A DNA stretch of 64,000 nucleotides from Mesorhizobium neociceri. GTDB lineage: Bacteria > Pseudomonadota > Alphaproteobacteria > Rhizobiales > Rhizobiaceae. The notes under the pieces are model-generated. The model saw nothing but the letters and a program-made list of their open reading frames with translations, searched no databases and had not been told where the DNA came from. Shown piece by piece: positions 1-9,231 of the stretch. The stretch is taken from positions 62,001-126,000 of the forward strand of contig NZ_JACDTY010000018.1 in assembly GCF_013520985.1 (NCBI RefSeq), read 5' to 3'. Position 1 is the stretch's first letter. Each line of letters starts with the position of its first letter. The position numbers were made by a program, and so were the translations under genes.

Positions 1-871
1 CCGCCGTCGGGACGCCTTCGGCGAGCGGAAGTCCGGCCAAGGGTTTGCCTTGTCCCAAGGCCAAGCCGTAGGCGAAATTGCGCGATTGGGTGGACGAGCA
101 AGTGAGCAGCAAATCGCCGAGGCCGGAAAGCCCCATCAGCGTTTCCGGCCTGGCGCCGAAGGACGCACCGATGCGGCGCAGTTCGACGAAGCCGCGCGTC
201 ACCATGGCGGCCTGGGCACTGGCGCCGAGCCCGGCGCCGGTGACGGCACCTGCGGCGATGGCGAAGACATTCTTCAGCGCGCCACCGATCTCGACGCCGA
301 TCAGGTCGTCGCTGGAATAGCAGCGCAGGTTTTGCGCCGAAAAGCGGGCGGCAAGCTCCGCCGCCAAGGCTTCCTCACGAGCGGCGACCACGACTGCGGT
401 CGGCAGGCCCCTGGCGACATCGGTGGCAAAGCTCGGGCCGGACAGGGCCGCGATCGGAGTGCCCGGCAGCATGTCTTCGACGATCGCCGACAGCAGCGCG
501 CCGGTATCGCGTTCGATGCCCTTGGCGCAGAGAACCAGCGGGATGCCCTTCGGCATATGGGGCCTTGCCGTCGTCAGCATGGCGCGCAGCGCTTGCGCCG
601 GTGCCACGGCCAGCACGCAATCGGCGTCAGTCAGGGCGGTGCCGATATCGCTCGTGGCCGCGATGCCGGGCTCGATGGCGATGCCGGGGAGATAACGCGG
701 ATTCTCGCCATCACGAATAGCGGCGACCGTTTCGTCGTCGCGTGCGTAGAGCCGGACATCGTGATCGGCGCGCAGCATGGCCAGCGCCAGCGCGGTGCCC
801 CAGGCGCCGCCGCCGAGCACGGCAACGCGCCAGCCGGTTTTGTCCCTGCCGCTTGTCTTGCTGGCGCTCAT
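1..871 (-). CDS. gpsA: NAD(P)H-dependent glycerol-3-phosphate dehydrogenase (C-terminus beyond window)
   Basis: Cytosolic enzyme that reduces dihydroxyacetone phosphate to sn-glycerol-3-phosphate, the backbone for phospholipid synthesis. About 290 codons are visible; the family is usually 330-340 residues, so the C-terminus lies before base 1. Near the N-terminus the Rossmann motif GGGAWGTALA is readable, then CAKGIE, SGPSFA and the catalytic-lysine region GALKNVFAIAAG, all typical of GpsA. The ATG at 871 overlaps the TGA of tsaD in an ATGA junction, which indicates translational coupling in a tsaD-gpsA operon. No frame disruption is seen in the visible part. Identification is by motif and by the conserved tsaD-gpsA neighbourhood of Rhizobiales. 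Confidence 0.93.
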   Translation of the reverse strand, partial: MSASKTSGRDKTGWRVAVLGGGAWGTALALAMLRADHDVRLYARDDETVAAIRDGENPRYLPGIAIEPGIAATSDIGTALTDADCVLAVAPAQALRAMLTTARPHMPKGIPLVLCAKGIERDTGALLSAIVEDMLPGTPIAALSGPSFATDVARGLPTAVVVAAREEALAAELAARFSAQNLRCYSSDDLIGVEIGGALKNVFAIAAGAVTGAGLGASAQAAMVTRGFVELRRIGASFGARPETLMGLSGLGDLLLTCSSTQSRNFAYGLALGQGKPLAGLPLAEGVPTA

Positions 872-1956
872 GCTTTCGCTCCGCGCCGGCCGGAGCCGAC
901 CATCGGCGCCGAAATGCTGTCCAGCGGCCAGCGCGAACGCGGCACGAAATCGAAGCCGTTCTCTTGCGACAGCCCAGCCCGCAACCGCTCAATGCCGGCC
1001 CAGGCGATCATCGCCGCATTGTCGGTGCACAGTTTCAGCGGCGGCGCGACGAAGGCGAAGCCGGCCTCGGCGCACTGCTTCTGCAGCGTCGCCTTGATCG
1101 TGCTGTTGGCGGCGACGCCACCGGCGACGACCAGCGAGGGCGTGGTCTTGTCGGGAAATTCCTGGCGGAAGCGGGCAAGCGCGCGGGCCACGCGGTCGCC
1201 CAGCGCATCGGCCACCGCCGCCTGGAACGAAGCGCAGATGTCGGCGACGTCCTGCTCGCTCAGCGGTTGGATGGCCGTAGCCGCCTGGCGTACGGCGGTC
1301 TTGAGGCCGGAGAAAGAGAAATCAGGCTGCGCCGAGCCTTTCATCGGCCGTGGAAAGGCAAATCGCGTCGCATCGCCCGTGGCCGCAGCTTTCTCGACAT
1401 TCGGACCGCCGGGATAGGGCAGGCCGAGCATTTTCGCCGTCTTGTCGAAAGCTTCGCCGAGCGCGTCATCGATGGTGGTCGCCCAGCGCTGGTAGTCGCC
1501 GACGCCGCGCACGGCGACGATCTGGGTATGGCCGCCGGAAACCAGCAGCAGCAGATAGGGAAAGTCGAGCCCGTCGGTCAGCCTTGCGGTCAGCGCATGG
1601 CCTTCGAGATGGTTGATGGCGATCAGCGGCTTGCCGGCGGCCGCGGCAATCGCCTTGGCGGTCATCAGGCCGACGATCAGCCCGCCGACCAAGCCGGGGC
1701 CGGCAGTGGCGGCAATGGCGTCAATATCGGCAAGGGCGATGCCCGAATCGGCAAGGGCAGCCTCGACAATGCCGTCCAGCGCTTCGACGTGGGCGCGCGC
1801 TGCGATCTCCGGCACGACGCCGCCAAAGGCGGCATGTTCCTCGATCTGGCTGAGCACGATGTCGGACGCGATGACAGGCGCGGAAGCGCCGTCCAGCGTC
1901 ACCACGCTGGCGGCGGTCTCGTCGCAACTCGTCTCAATGCCCAGAACGCGGATCAA
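868..1956 (-). CDS. tsaD: tRNA N6-adenosine threonylcarbamoyltransferase TsaD
   Basis: Transfers the threonylcarbamoyl group to A37 of ANN-decoding tRNAs, together with TsaB and TsaE. The protein is 362 residues, normal for the family. It opens with the ASKHA-fold motif GIETSCDET and has the metal-binding HxxxH in NHLEGH (His116 and His120), followed by LLVSGGHTQ and, near the C-terminus, VAGGVAANS and CTDNAAMIAWAG. It is the first visible gene of a minus-strand operon with gpsA (4-bp overlap) and is divergent from hemC, so the 117 bp between 1957 and 2073 must hold both promoters. I could not point to clear -35/-10 boxes there. Confidence 0.96.
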   Translation of the reverse strand: MIRVLGIETSCDETAASVVTLDGASAPVIASDIVLSQIEEHAAFGGVVPEIAARAHVEALDGIVEAALADSGIALADIDAIAATAGPGLVGGLIVGLMTAKAIAAAAGKPLIAINHLEGHALTARLTDGLDFPYLLLLVSGGHTQIVAVRGVGDYQRWATTIDDALGEAFDKTAKMLGLPYPGGPNVEKAAATGDATRFAFPRPMKGSAQPDFSFSGLKTAVRQAATAIQPLSEQDVADICASFQAAVADALGDRVARALARFRQEFPDKTTPSLVVAGGVAANSTIKATLQKQCAEAGFAFVAPPLKLCTDNAAMIAWAGIERLRAGLSQENGFDFVPRSRWPLDSISAPMVGSGRRGAKA

Positions 1957-2073
1957 TTCGTCGCTGTCTCCAGAGATTGTGTCGCCGGACTTTCCTAGTT
2001 AGTAGAGGCGGGCCTCGTTAGGGAGAGTGCCGGAAACGCAAAGCCAGCCGGGGGTTATCACGGACCGCGCGCC

Positions 2074-2997
2074 ATGCAAACTTTGAAAATCGGAACACGC
2101 GGCAGCCCGCTGGCCTTGGCGCAGGCGCATGAAACGCAAGCGCGGCTGATGGAAACGCACGGCATGCCGGCGGAAGCGTTCGAGGTCGTCGTCATCTCGA
2201 CCAGCGGTGACCGCATCCAGGACCGGCCGCTGTCGGAAGCCGGCGGCAAGGGGCTGTTCACCAAGGAGATCGAAGAGGCGCTGCTGGCCGGCACGATCGA
2301 CATCGCCGTCCATTCCTCCAAGGACATGCCGACGGTGCTGCCGGACGGGCTTGAACTCTCCGCCTTCCTGCCGCGCGAGGATGCGCGCGATGCCTTCATC
2401 GGCAAGGCGGCGAAAAGGATCATCGACCTGCCGCACGGCGCCAAGGTCGGCTCGTCATCGCTGCGGCGCCAGGCGCTGATCCGACGCATGCGGCCGGACC
2501 TTGATGTCGTGATGTTCCGCGGCAATGTGCAGACGAGGCTGCGTAAACTGGAAGAAGGCGTCGCCGAAGGCACTATCCTCGCCCATGCCGGGCTGAAACG
2601 GCTCGGGCTCGGCCATGTCGTCACCGACCTGATGCCGCTGGACGCGTTTCCGCCGGCGCCGGGGCAAGGCGCGATCGGCATCGAGACCCGCATCGGTGAT
2701 CGCGAGGTCGAAAAGATGCTGGAGGCCATCCACGACGTGCCAACGGGCCAGGCGCTGGCCTGCGAGCGCGCCTTTCTGGCGGCGCTCGACGGCTCCTGCC
2801 GCACGCCGATCGCCGGCTATGCGACTGTTGCGGGCGGAAAATTGGTTTTCGCCGGGCTGATCATTTCGCCCGATGGCACGCAATCGCATGAGGTCAAGGC
2901 CGAAGGCCTGGCTCTGGATGCCGCTGACATCGGCACGGACGCTGCCAGGATGGTACGGGTCAAGGCCGGCGAAACCTTCTTCGACGGCTGGGTCTGA
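2074..2997 (+). CDS. hemC: Hydroxymethylbilane synthase (porphobilinogen deaminase)
   Basis: Cytosolic heme-pathway enzyme that polymerises four porphobilinogen molecules into hydroxymethylbilane. The 307 residues match the family length. The N-terminus reads KIGTRGSPLALAQA. The dipyrromethane cofactor cysteine is Cys242 in DGSCRTPIAG, and the conserved HSSKDMPT and SSSLRRQA motifs are present. hemD begins one base after its stop codon, so the two are co-transcribed and lie next to each other in the pathway. The ATG at 2074 is the only start that leaves the canonical N-terminus complete. Confidence 0.97.
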   Translation: MQTLKIGTRGSPLALAQAHETQARLMETHGMPAEAFEVVVISTSGDRIQDRPLSEAGGKGLFTKEIEEALLAGTIDIAVHSSKDMPTVLPDGLELSAFLPREDARDAFIGKAAKRIIDLPHGAKVGSSSLRRQALIRRMRPDLDVVMFRGNVQTRLRKLEEGVAEGTILAHAGLKRLGLGHVVTDLMPLDAFPPAPGQGAIGIETRIGDREVEKMLEAIHDVPTGQALACERAFLAALDGSCRTPIAGYATVAGGKLVFAGLIISPDGTQSHEVKAEGLALDAADIGTDAARMVRVKAGETFFDGWV

Positions 2998-2998
2998 C

Positions 2999-3712
2999 AT
3001 GCGTGTCCTGGTGACGCGGCCGCAACCCGGGGCGTCGCGCACCATGCGGGGGCTGCAGGAGCTGGGTTTTGAGCCGGTTCTTTTGCCGCTGACCGAAACG
3101 GTGACGCTGCCAGTCGCTTCAAACGCAGCAGGCGACAACGTCGCGGCTGTTGCAATCACCAGCGCCAATGCCGTGCGCCATGCGCCGAAAGAGCTCATTT
3201 CCGCGCTTGCTGCCTTGCCTTGCCATGCGGTCGGCCACAGGACGGCTGAAGCGGCGCGTGCGGCAGGGTTTTTGGCGGTCAGTGAAGGGCCGGGCGACGC
3301 CGAGAAGCTGGGCGAGGCGATTGCCGCCGGCCTTTCCGGGAAGGCGATCGTCTATCTCACAGGGCGCGTGCGGTTTCCGGCCTTCGAGGCGCGGCTGCGA
3401 GAGGCCGGCGTCGAGGTCCGCGCCATCGAAACTTATGACACTGTCTCACTGAACTATTCCGATGATGAAATCCGTGCGCGCCTGTCCGGTCAGCCGGTCG
3501 ATGCGGTGCTGCTCTATTCAGCCAAGGCGGCGGCAGCGTTGTTGGCCTTGGCTAACCGGGCGGAACTGCGCGATCTCTTTGAAAAGACGCAGGCTTTTGC
3601 CCTCTCCGGGCGCATAGCGTCTGCGTTCGGCGATGTCGCCGGCAAAAATATCCGTGTTGCACGGGAACCGCTTGAGGAGGCGCTGCTTGAGCTGTTGCAC
3701 GGCGGCGACTGA
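2999..3712 (+). CDS. hemD: Uroporphyrinogen-III synthase
   Basis: Closes hydroxymethylbilane with inversion of ring D to give uroporphyrinogen III. I take the ATG at 2999, one base after the hemC stop, because it gives the expected N-terminus MRVLVTRPQPGA; an upstream in-frame start would run through hemC. The 237-residue product is the usual length. HemD is poorly conserved, so the call rests on the LVTRPQPGA opening, the ITSANAV and YSAKAA motifs and the position after hemC. The next gene starts 112 bp downstream. Confidence 0.93.
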   Translation: MRVLVTRPQPGASRTMRGLQELGFEPVLLPLTETVTLPVASNAAGDNVAAVAITSANAVRHAPKELISALAALPCHAVGHRTAEAARAAGFLAVSEGPGDAEKLGEAIAAGLSGKAIVYLTGRVRFPAFEARLREAGVEVRAIETYDTVSLNYSDDEIRARLSGQPVDAVLLYSAKAAAALLALANRAELRDLFEKTQAFALSGRIASAFGDVAGKNIRVAREPLEEALLELLHGGD

Positions 3713-3824
3713 GCCCCGTGTCATCACGCCGCCCCTTTTCACCTGATGATGATGTGCTAGACCATTTTTCAAACCATCACGCGCCGTCAGGCGCCGAGAC
3801 GAAGCAGGATTGCGGAGCCCAGGC

Positions 3825-5291
3825 ATGGTCAAGACGCCGAAGATGCGACATTCGAAAAGCCGCCGCGAGCCGGTGACCATCGAACTCGAGCCCGGCGCCG
3901 TCTCGCGCATTGTCGATGCGGATGCAGCCAAGGCGGATGAAGTCGAGGCCCCGGCCGAATCGGTCGCGGCCGAGGAGGCGGCTGCCGTGGCTGATGCGCA
4001 GGCAGAGACGCCTGACGAGCCCGTCCATGCCGACCAGACCGATCTCGAGCCGTGGGAGCATTCTGACGCGGCGGCGCCGGAGAACGCCGATGCCAAGGTC
4101 TCTGCGCAAGCCGAGCAGCCTTATCCCGCCGCCTCGGACGCGCCGCCGCGCGCCGGAACCTCCGAGTACAGTTTCGAGGATGCCTCGCCGAAGCAGGGCG
4201 AACCTGGGGAAACGCCAAAGACAGCCAGGAACCAGCCCATGGCAGCGCAACCGAAGCGCACGAGCGGTATTGCTGCCGGCATCATTGGCGGTGTCATCGC
4301 GCTGGCCGCCGCCGGCGGGCTACAGTTTGCCGGCGTGCTCGGCACTCCGGGGTCGGGCGGTGGCGCGGTCTCGCTCGACGGCGTCAATGGCGAGATCGCT
4401 TCGCTGAAGAGCGAAATCGCCGACCTCAGGGAAGCCAGCGGCAATGGCGCCGCAACGGCCAAGGTAGACGGGCTGTCGTCGGCGCTGGATCAGGTCAAGG
4501 CCGATGTCGCATCGCTGAAATCGGCGGTCGAAAAAGGCGGCGCCGGCGACAATGCCGGGCTTGCCGCGCTTGGCGACAAGGTCAAGCAGATCGAGACGGC
4601 GGTTGCCGCCCTCGGCCAGGCCGGCAGCACGGCCCCGGTCGATCTCGCGCCGCTCAACGAAAAGCTTTCGAGTCTCGATGCGCTGGTGAAATCGGCCGAC
4701 GAGGCGGCCAAGGCGCAGGAAGGCAAGATCGCTGCACTTGAACAGTCGGTGACGCAGCTCTCCGGCAAGGTCGATGCGCAGGCGTCGCAGCCGAAGATCG
4801 CCATGGCCATCGCCGCGTCGGCCCTGAAGGCCGCGCTCGATCGCGGCGCGCCATTCGCCGCCGAGCTGGAAACTTTCGCGGCGATCTCACCCGATGCGCC
4901 GCAGATTGCGGCGCTGCGCCCTTATGCCGAAAAGGGCGTTCCCACCCGCACCGAAATCGCCGGCGAGGCCGATGCTGCCGCCAATGCGATGGTCGCTGCC
5001 GCGACGCCGGTCGACGAAAATGCCGGCTTCTTCCAGAACCTTTTGTCGAGCGCCGAATCGCTGGTCAAGGTGCGGCCGATCGGCGCCGTCGAAGGCGCCG
5101 GCGCGCCCGAAACCGTGGCGCGCATGGAGGTGGCGGTCAATCAGGGCGACTACGCCAAGGCGCTCAGCGAATATGAGACACTGCCGGAGACGGTGAAGGC
5201 GGCGGGCGCCGACTTTGCCGGCAAACTGAAGGCGCGCATCGAGGTCGAGACGCAGGTCGACGCGCTGATTGCAGGTGCGATGAAGGCATGA
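3825..5291 (+). CDS. Mitofilin-like inner-membrane protein of the hemCD-hemY neighbourhood
   Basis: A 488-residue protein with an acidic, Ala/Glu/Pro-rich cytosolic N-terminus (about residues 1-145), one membrane segment (about 147-172, Gly/Ala/Ile rich), a predicted coiled coil (about 190-330) and a helical C-terminal domain. This layout and the position directly before hemY match the alphaproteobacterial mitofilin-related family (COG4223), thought to be related to Mic60 and to shape the inner membrane; its exact job here is inference. I chose the ATG at 3825; a TTG at 3810 would add five residues. The hemY ATG follows after 10 bp, so the two form an operon. Confidence 0.85.
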   Translation: MVKTPKMRHSKSRREPVTIELEPGAVSRIVDADAAKADEVEAPAESVAAEEAAAVADAQAETPDEPVHADQTDLEPWEHSDAAAPENADAKVSAQAEQPYPAASDAPPRAGTSEYSFEDASPKQGEPGETPKTARNQPMAAQPKRTSGIAAGIIGGVIALAAAGGLQFAGVLGTPGSGGGAVSLDGVNGEIASLKSEIADLREASGNGAATAKVDGLSSALDQVKADVASLKSAVEKGGAGDNAGLAALGDKVKQIETAVAALGQAGSTAPVDLAPLNEKLSSLDALVKSADEAAKAQEGKIAALEQSVTQLSGKVDAQASQPKIAMAIAASALKAALDRGAPFAAELETFAAISPDAPQIAALRPYAEKGVPTRTEIAGEADAAANAMVAAATPVDENAGFFQNLLSSAESLVKVRPIGAVEGAGAPETVARMEVAVNQGDYAKALSEYETLPETVKAAGADFAGKLKARIEVETQVDALIAGAMKA

Positions 5292-5301
5292 GGACGACAC
5301 G

Positions 5302-6915
5302 ATGATCCGCATTCTCATCTTTCTCGCCGCTGTCTTCGCGCTCGGCCTGGGCTTTGCCTGGCTGGCCGACCGCCCCGGCGAGATGGTCGTCACCTTCAAT
5401 GGCTACCAGTATCAGGTCAGCCTGATGGTGGCGGCGGTGGCCATCGTCGCCGTCGTCGCCGCGGTGATGATCGTCTGGTGGCTGATCAAGTCGCTATGGA
5501 ACAGCCCCTACACGATCTCGCGCTATTTCCGCGTCCGCCGCCGCGACCGCGGTTACCAGGCGCTGTCGACCGGCATGATCGCCGCCGGCGCCGGCGATGG
5601 CGCACTGGCGCGCAAGAAGACCAAGGAAGCGGCCAAGCTGATCCGATCCGATCAGGAACCGCTGATCCATCTCTTGGAAGCGCAGGCGTCGCTGCTCGAA
5701 GGCGACCATGAGGGTGCTCGCGAAAAATTCGAGGCCATGCTCGACGATCCCGAAATGCGGCTGCTCGGACTGCGCGGGCTCTATCTCGAAGCCGAGCGGC
5801 TCGGCGACCGCAACGCGGCGCGCCACTATGCCGGCCGCGCCGCTGCCGTGGCGCCGCAACTGGCCTGGGCCGCCGAATCGACGCTGGAAGATTTGACCGG
5901 GCGCGGTGACTGGGACGGTGCGCTGAAGCTGGTCGAGGCGCAGAAGTCGACGCGCCAGATCGAACGCGACGCCGCCAACCGCCGCCGCGCCGTGCTTTTG
6001 ACCGCCAAGGCGCAGGCGCTGACCGACAGCGATCCCAATGCGGCGAAGACAGCGGCAGTCGAGGCCAACAAGCTTGCGCCCGATTTCGCGCCGGCCGCGG
6101 TTGCCGCGGCCAATCTTCTGTTCAAGCAGAACGATGTGCGCAAAGGCTCCAAGATCCTCGAAGCCGCCTGGAAGGCGGAGCCGCATCCGGAGATCGCCGA
6201 GCTCTACACCCATGCAAGGCCGGGCGATGCGGTGGTCGATCGCCTCAACCGGGCGAAGAAGCTGCAGGAGCTGAAGCGCAACAACGCCGAATCGTCGATG
6301 ACGGTGGCGCGCGCCGCGCTCGACGCGCAGGATTTTTCCACCGCCCGCCGCGAGGCGGAAGCGGCGATCCGCATGGATCGCCGGGAAGGCGCCTACCTGC
6401 TTCTGGCCGATATCGAGGAGGCCGAGACCGGCGACCAGGGCAAGATCCGGCAATTGCTGTCCAAGGCGGTCAGAGCGCCGCGCGATCCGGCCTGGGTCGC
6501 CGACGGCGTCGTCTCCGAACGCTGGGCTCCGGTGTCGCCGGTCAGCGGCAAGCTCGACGCCTTCGCCTGGCGCGCGCCGATGGAGCGGCTCGGCCAGCTC
6601 ATCGATAGCCATGAGGGCACGCCGGGGGCCGAAGTGCCGGCAATTGCCGCGCCAGTCGTATCGGTCAAGGAAAAGCCTGCCGACGTGATCTATCACCCGG
6701 CTGTTTCCGCCGGCAAGACGCCAGTAACGACCGGAGCCGCAGCGGAAAGCGGCGAGGACCTGGTTACGCCGGTCACCGCCGCCGCCTTTGCCGCTGTGCC
6801 GACCGATGCCGAAGCCGTCGAGCCGGCGGAGGAACTTGCCCGGCTGCCCGACGACCCCGGCGTCGATCCCGATGAGGAAGCGGAGAAGTCACCGCGCCGC
6901 TTCCGCCTGTTTTGA
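5302..6915 (+). CDS. hemY: HemY-type TPR inner-membrane protein
   Basis: A 537-residue protein with two N-terminal membrane helices (about residues 1-23 and 37-63) and a long TPR-like helical domain, then an Ala/Pro/Val-rich low-complexity tail. This is the gammaproteobacterial/alphaproteobacterial HemY_N + TPR family, found beside hemC/hemD; it is distinct from the protoporphyrinogen oxidase also called HemY in Gram-positives. Its biochemical role is not settled; proposals link it to late tetrapyrrole steps and envelope assembly. It sits 10 bp after the mitofilin-like gene. The C-terminal 90 residues look unstructured. Confidence 0.9.
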   Translation: MIRILIFLAAVFALGLGFAWLADRPGEMVVTFNGYQYQVSLMVAAVAIVAVVAAVMIVWWLIKSLWNSPYTISRYFRVRRRDRGYQALSTGMIAAGAGDGALARKKTKEAAKLIRSDQEPLIHLLEAQASLLEGDHEGAREKFEAMLDDPEMRLLGLRGLYLEAERLGDRNAARHYAGRAAAVAPQLAWAAESTLEDLTGRGDWDGALKLVEAQKSTRQIERDAANRRRAVLLTAKAQALTDSDPNAAKTAAVEANKLAPDFAPAAVAAANLLFKQNDVRKGSKILEAAWKAEPHPEIAELYTHARPGDAVVDRLNRAKKLQELKRNNAESSMTVARAALDAQDFSTARREAEAAIRMDRREGAYLLLADIEEAETGDQGKIRQLLSKAVRAPRDPAWVADGVVSERWAPVSPVSGKLDAFAWRAPMERLGQLIDSHEGTPGAEVPAIAAPVVSVKEKPADVIYHPAVSAGKTPVTTGAAAESGEDLVTPVTAAAFAAVPTDAEAVEPAEELARLPDDPGVDPDEEAEKSPRRFRLF

Positions 6916-6949
6916 TGTGATAGGCCCGTTGGCCGATTGGAATAATTTG

Positions 6950-7429
6950 ATGTTCGAACGCGTTCTCTCATTTCTGAAGGACTTGCCGAGCGGTGCCGGC
7001 GCCCGCGCCAACGCGGACGATCCGCGCGTTGCGGCATCTGCCCTTCTCTATCATGTGATGAACGCCGACGGCGTGCGTCAGGACGTCGAATGGGAGCGGT
7101 TCAAGCAAGTGCTGGCGGAAAGCTATTCGATCAGCGGCGACGAACTCGATGCGCTGGCCGCCGCCGGTGAGCGCGCCGACAATGAGGCGATCGACCTCTA
7201 TGCCTTCACCAGCGTGTTGAAACGCCATCTTGACGCCGATGCTCGCAAGGCCTTCATTGGCCTGATGTGGGAGATCGTCTATGCCGACGGCGAACTGCAT
7301 GAGCTGGAAGACAACACCGTCTGGCGCGTCGCCGAACTGATCGGCGTCGAACGCCAAGACCGGATCGAGGCGCGCCGCAAGGCGGCGGCCGCCGCGCCCG
7401 GCGCCAGCGGAACGTCGAGCGACGAATAG
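6950..7429 (+). CDS. TerB-family (tellurite-resistance fold) protein
   Basis: A 159-residue all-helical acidic protein starting at the ATG at 6950, 34 bp after hemY. It shows the TerB-like pattern: VAASALLYHVMNADG in the first half and GLMWEIVYADGELHELED in the second, the paired acidic ADG motifs that bind metal in TerB/YfiC folds. No ter operon is nearby, so a role in tellurite resistance is not supported; these single-domain proteins are common in Rhizobiales as a hemY-linked gene of unknown function. An upstream in-frame start at 6788 overlaps hemY and is unlikely. Confidence 0.85.
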   Translation: MFERVLSFLKDLPSGAGARANADDPRVAASALLYHVMNADGVRQDVEWERFKQVLAESYSISGDELDALAAAGERADNEAIDLYAFTSVLKRHLDADARKAFIGLMWEIVYADGELHELEDNTVWRVAELIGVERQDRIEARRKAAAAAPGASGTSSDE

Positions 7430-7443
7430 GATCCCGCCTTTTC

Positions 7444-8160
7444 ATGCCGCCAGCTCCAAGGTCGAAACCGAAAATCCTGATCGTGCTGCATCAGGAGACT
7501 TCGAGCCCCGGCCGGGTCGGCCACATGCTGCTCGAGGAAGGTTTCGATCTCGACATCCGCCGGCCGCCGCTGGGCGACAGCCTGCCGGAAACGCTGGAAG
7601 GGCATGCCGGTGCGGTGGTGTTCGGCGGGCCGATGAGCGCCAATGACGAGGATGAGTTCGTCCGCCGCGAGACCAACTGGCTGAACGTACCGCTGCGCGA
7701 GAACCGGCCCTTCCTCGGCATCTGCCTTGGCGCGCAGATGCTGGCCAACCATCTCGGCGGCAAGGTCGAGGGTCATGACGAGGGGCTGGTCGAGATCGGC
7801 TGGTATCCGCTGAAGCCGACCGAAGCCGGTAAAAAGCTGATGCACTGGCCCGACATGGTCTACCAGTTCCACCGCGAAGGCTTTTCGTTGCCCAGGGATG
7901 CGACGCTGCTGGCGACCGCCGAAGCCTATCCCAACCAGGCTTTTCGCTATGGCGACAATGCCTGGGGCATCCAATTCCATGGCGAGCTGACCAGGATGAT
8001 GATGCAGCGCTGGGTGGTGCGCGGCGCGCACCGTTTCGAATTGCCCGGCGCGCAGCCCGGCCGCGACCATCTCGGCGGCCGGCTGATCTGGGACATGCAC
8101 CTCAAGCGCTGGCTCGCCGAATTTCTGGGCGTGATCTTCGGCAAGCCTACCGAGGGATAG
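7444..8160 (+). CDS. Class I glutamine amidotransferase-like protein (GMP-synthase-type GATase domain)
   Basis: A 238-residue stand-alone GATase1 domain. The nucleophile elbow is FLGICLGAQ with Cys94, and the catalytic His/Glu pair is His179 and Glu181 in GIQFHGE. There is no synthetase domain, so it either supplies ammonia to a partner or acts as a gamma-glutamyl hydrolase (COG0518 stand-alone proteins); the substrate cannot be told from sequence. It lies 14 bp after the TerB-like gene and is probably the last gene of the hemC-started run, since about 1 kb of degraded sequence follows. Confidence 0.85.
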   Translation: MPPAPRSKPKILIVLHQETSSPGRVGHMLLEEGFDLDIRRPPLGDSLPETLEGHAGAVVFGGPMSANDEDEFVRRETNWLNVPLRENRPFLGICLGAQMLANHLGGKVEGHDEGLVEIGWYPLKPTEAGKKLMHWPDMVYQFHREGFSLPRDATLLATAEAYPNQAFRYGDNAWGIQFHGELTRMMMQRWVVRGAHRFELPGAQPGRDHLGGRLIWDMHLKRWLAEFLGVIFGKPTEG

Positions 8161-8734
8161 AGTAAAATCCAATTACTCTGAATGGCCGAGCTTGACCCAA
8201 GAAGACTTACGTCTGCCGAGGCGTGGACGACTGCTTTGCGCCTATAGCGGACATTGGAAGTTCAACGTCCTCTATCTTTGTTCCCTCCACCACAAGCGGA
8301 CCTATTGCTGCCGGCCAGATATGCTACTCGCCAGCATAACGCCTCGAAGTCCATGCCAGCCATGAGCTCGGTAGAGGGTTGAGTCCGAGTTTGGCCGAAG
8401 GCTCGAGCGGACGTGAGAGCGCCTACCTAGACCTTCTTCTCGGCGGGCGCACTGCAGGTCGCGGTCACGCCATAGACGCGGTGAGAGATGCCGGCGGCAT
8501 CCAGCGCATCGACGTATGGAAGCCGCCGGCGTTACCGTTGGGCCAATTCGGATCGACCCATATACAGACCAACGGTTTACCTTTTTCAGCGACCCTGGAT
8601 TGCCGTTGGAACTCTACGAAGCCCTATAAGGAAAGGTTCGCTTTCGCGACCACGGAGGTGGGAACGGCAGTCGGTAGATATAATCCGCCAACTCAGGTGC
8701 GTCACCGGCTCCCTTGCTACGGGCGAGGAGGCAG
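8161..8734. other. Degraded intergenic stretch with no supported gene
   Basis: Between the amidotransferase gene and the acyl-CoA synthetase remnant I see no open frame with a ribosome-binding site or a recognisable motif. Frames that are open for up to 146 codons (8379-8819) give Arg/Pro/Cys-scattered products typical of chance. GC is visibly lower and less codon-structured than in the flanking genes, consistent with a decayed insertion or deletion scar. Confidence 0.6.
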
Positions 8735-9034
8735 ACCGCTCTGCGCCTTATGCCGGCCGTTGCTGACCTTGTTGGGGTTCCTGACCCCGTCCATGGCGAA
8801 AATGTCCACGCGTTCGTAACTTTCAAGCAAGGTGCCGCCCAGCCAACCCCGCAGGAGCTTATCCATTTCGCTCACGCCAGCGTTGGCTACAAGGCACCGG
8901 AGAGCGTTTTCGTACTCGATGAGATGCCCCTCAGCGCAACGGATAAGGTTAATCGGGTGGTACTGAAGGCGTTGGCGGAGCGCCTTTTGAAATCGGAACC
9001 AAATGAGAGCTGGATGCGATCGTCATCGGAGTGA
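8735..9034 (+). pseudogene. C-terminal remnant of an AMP-binding acyl-CoA synthetase
   Basis: About 95 codons encode the last part of the AMP-binding_C domain: PAVADLVGVPDPVHGE, then VHAFVTF, YKAPESVFVLDEMPLSATDKVNRVVLKAL. This is the hinge-side tail of class I adenylate-forming enzymes, with the catalytic lysine position in the TDKVNR stretch (usually TGKxxR). The 400 or more residues of the N-terminal adenylation domain are absent and the sequence upstream is not recognisable, so this is a fragment. It ends in a normal stop at 9032-9034. Confidence 0.72.
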
Positions 9035-9231
9035 CGGTGGCGGCTTGAAACAGCTTGACAACAAGGACTGAGTTCACCCGCCGCGGCTTGTTATTCTCGT
9101 GCTATTAGTGCGGCGGTGAGATTGCCCAGCGTCTTGGAGGGTCCGCGCACGGTGTTCAGAACGATCCGCACGACTTGCTCGCAACAAAGAGATACGGTGC
9201 GTCTGGTTGAAGCTCGACTGCTGAGGGCCAG

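Noticed and set aside
742..1998. Long plus-strand frame opposite tsaD and gpsA.
   Set aside because: Arg/Gly-rich antisense composition; tsaD and gpsA motifs on the other strand are complete.
8379..8819. 146-codon frame in the gap before the cyclase gene.
   Set aside because: No ribosome-binding site, no motif, composition like random translation, and it partly overlaps the acyl-CoA synthetase remnant.
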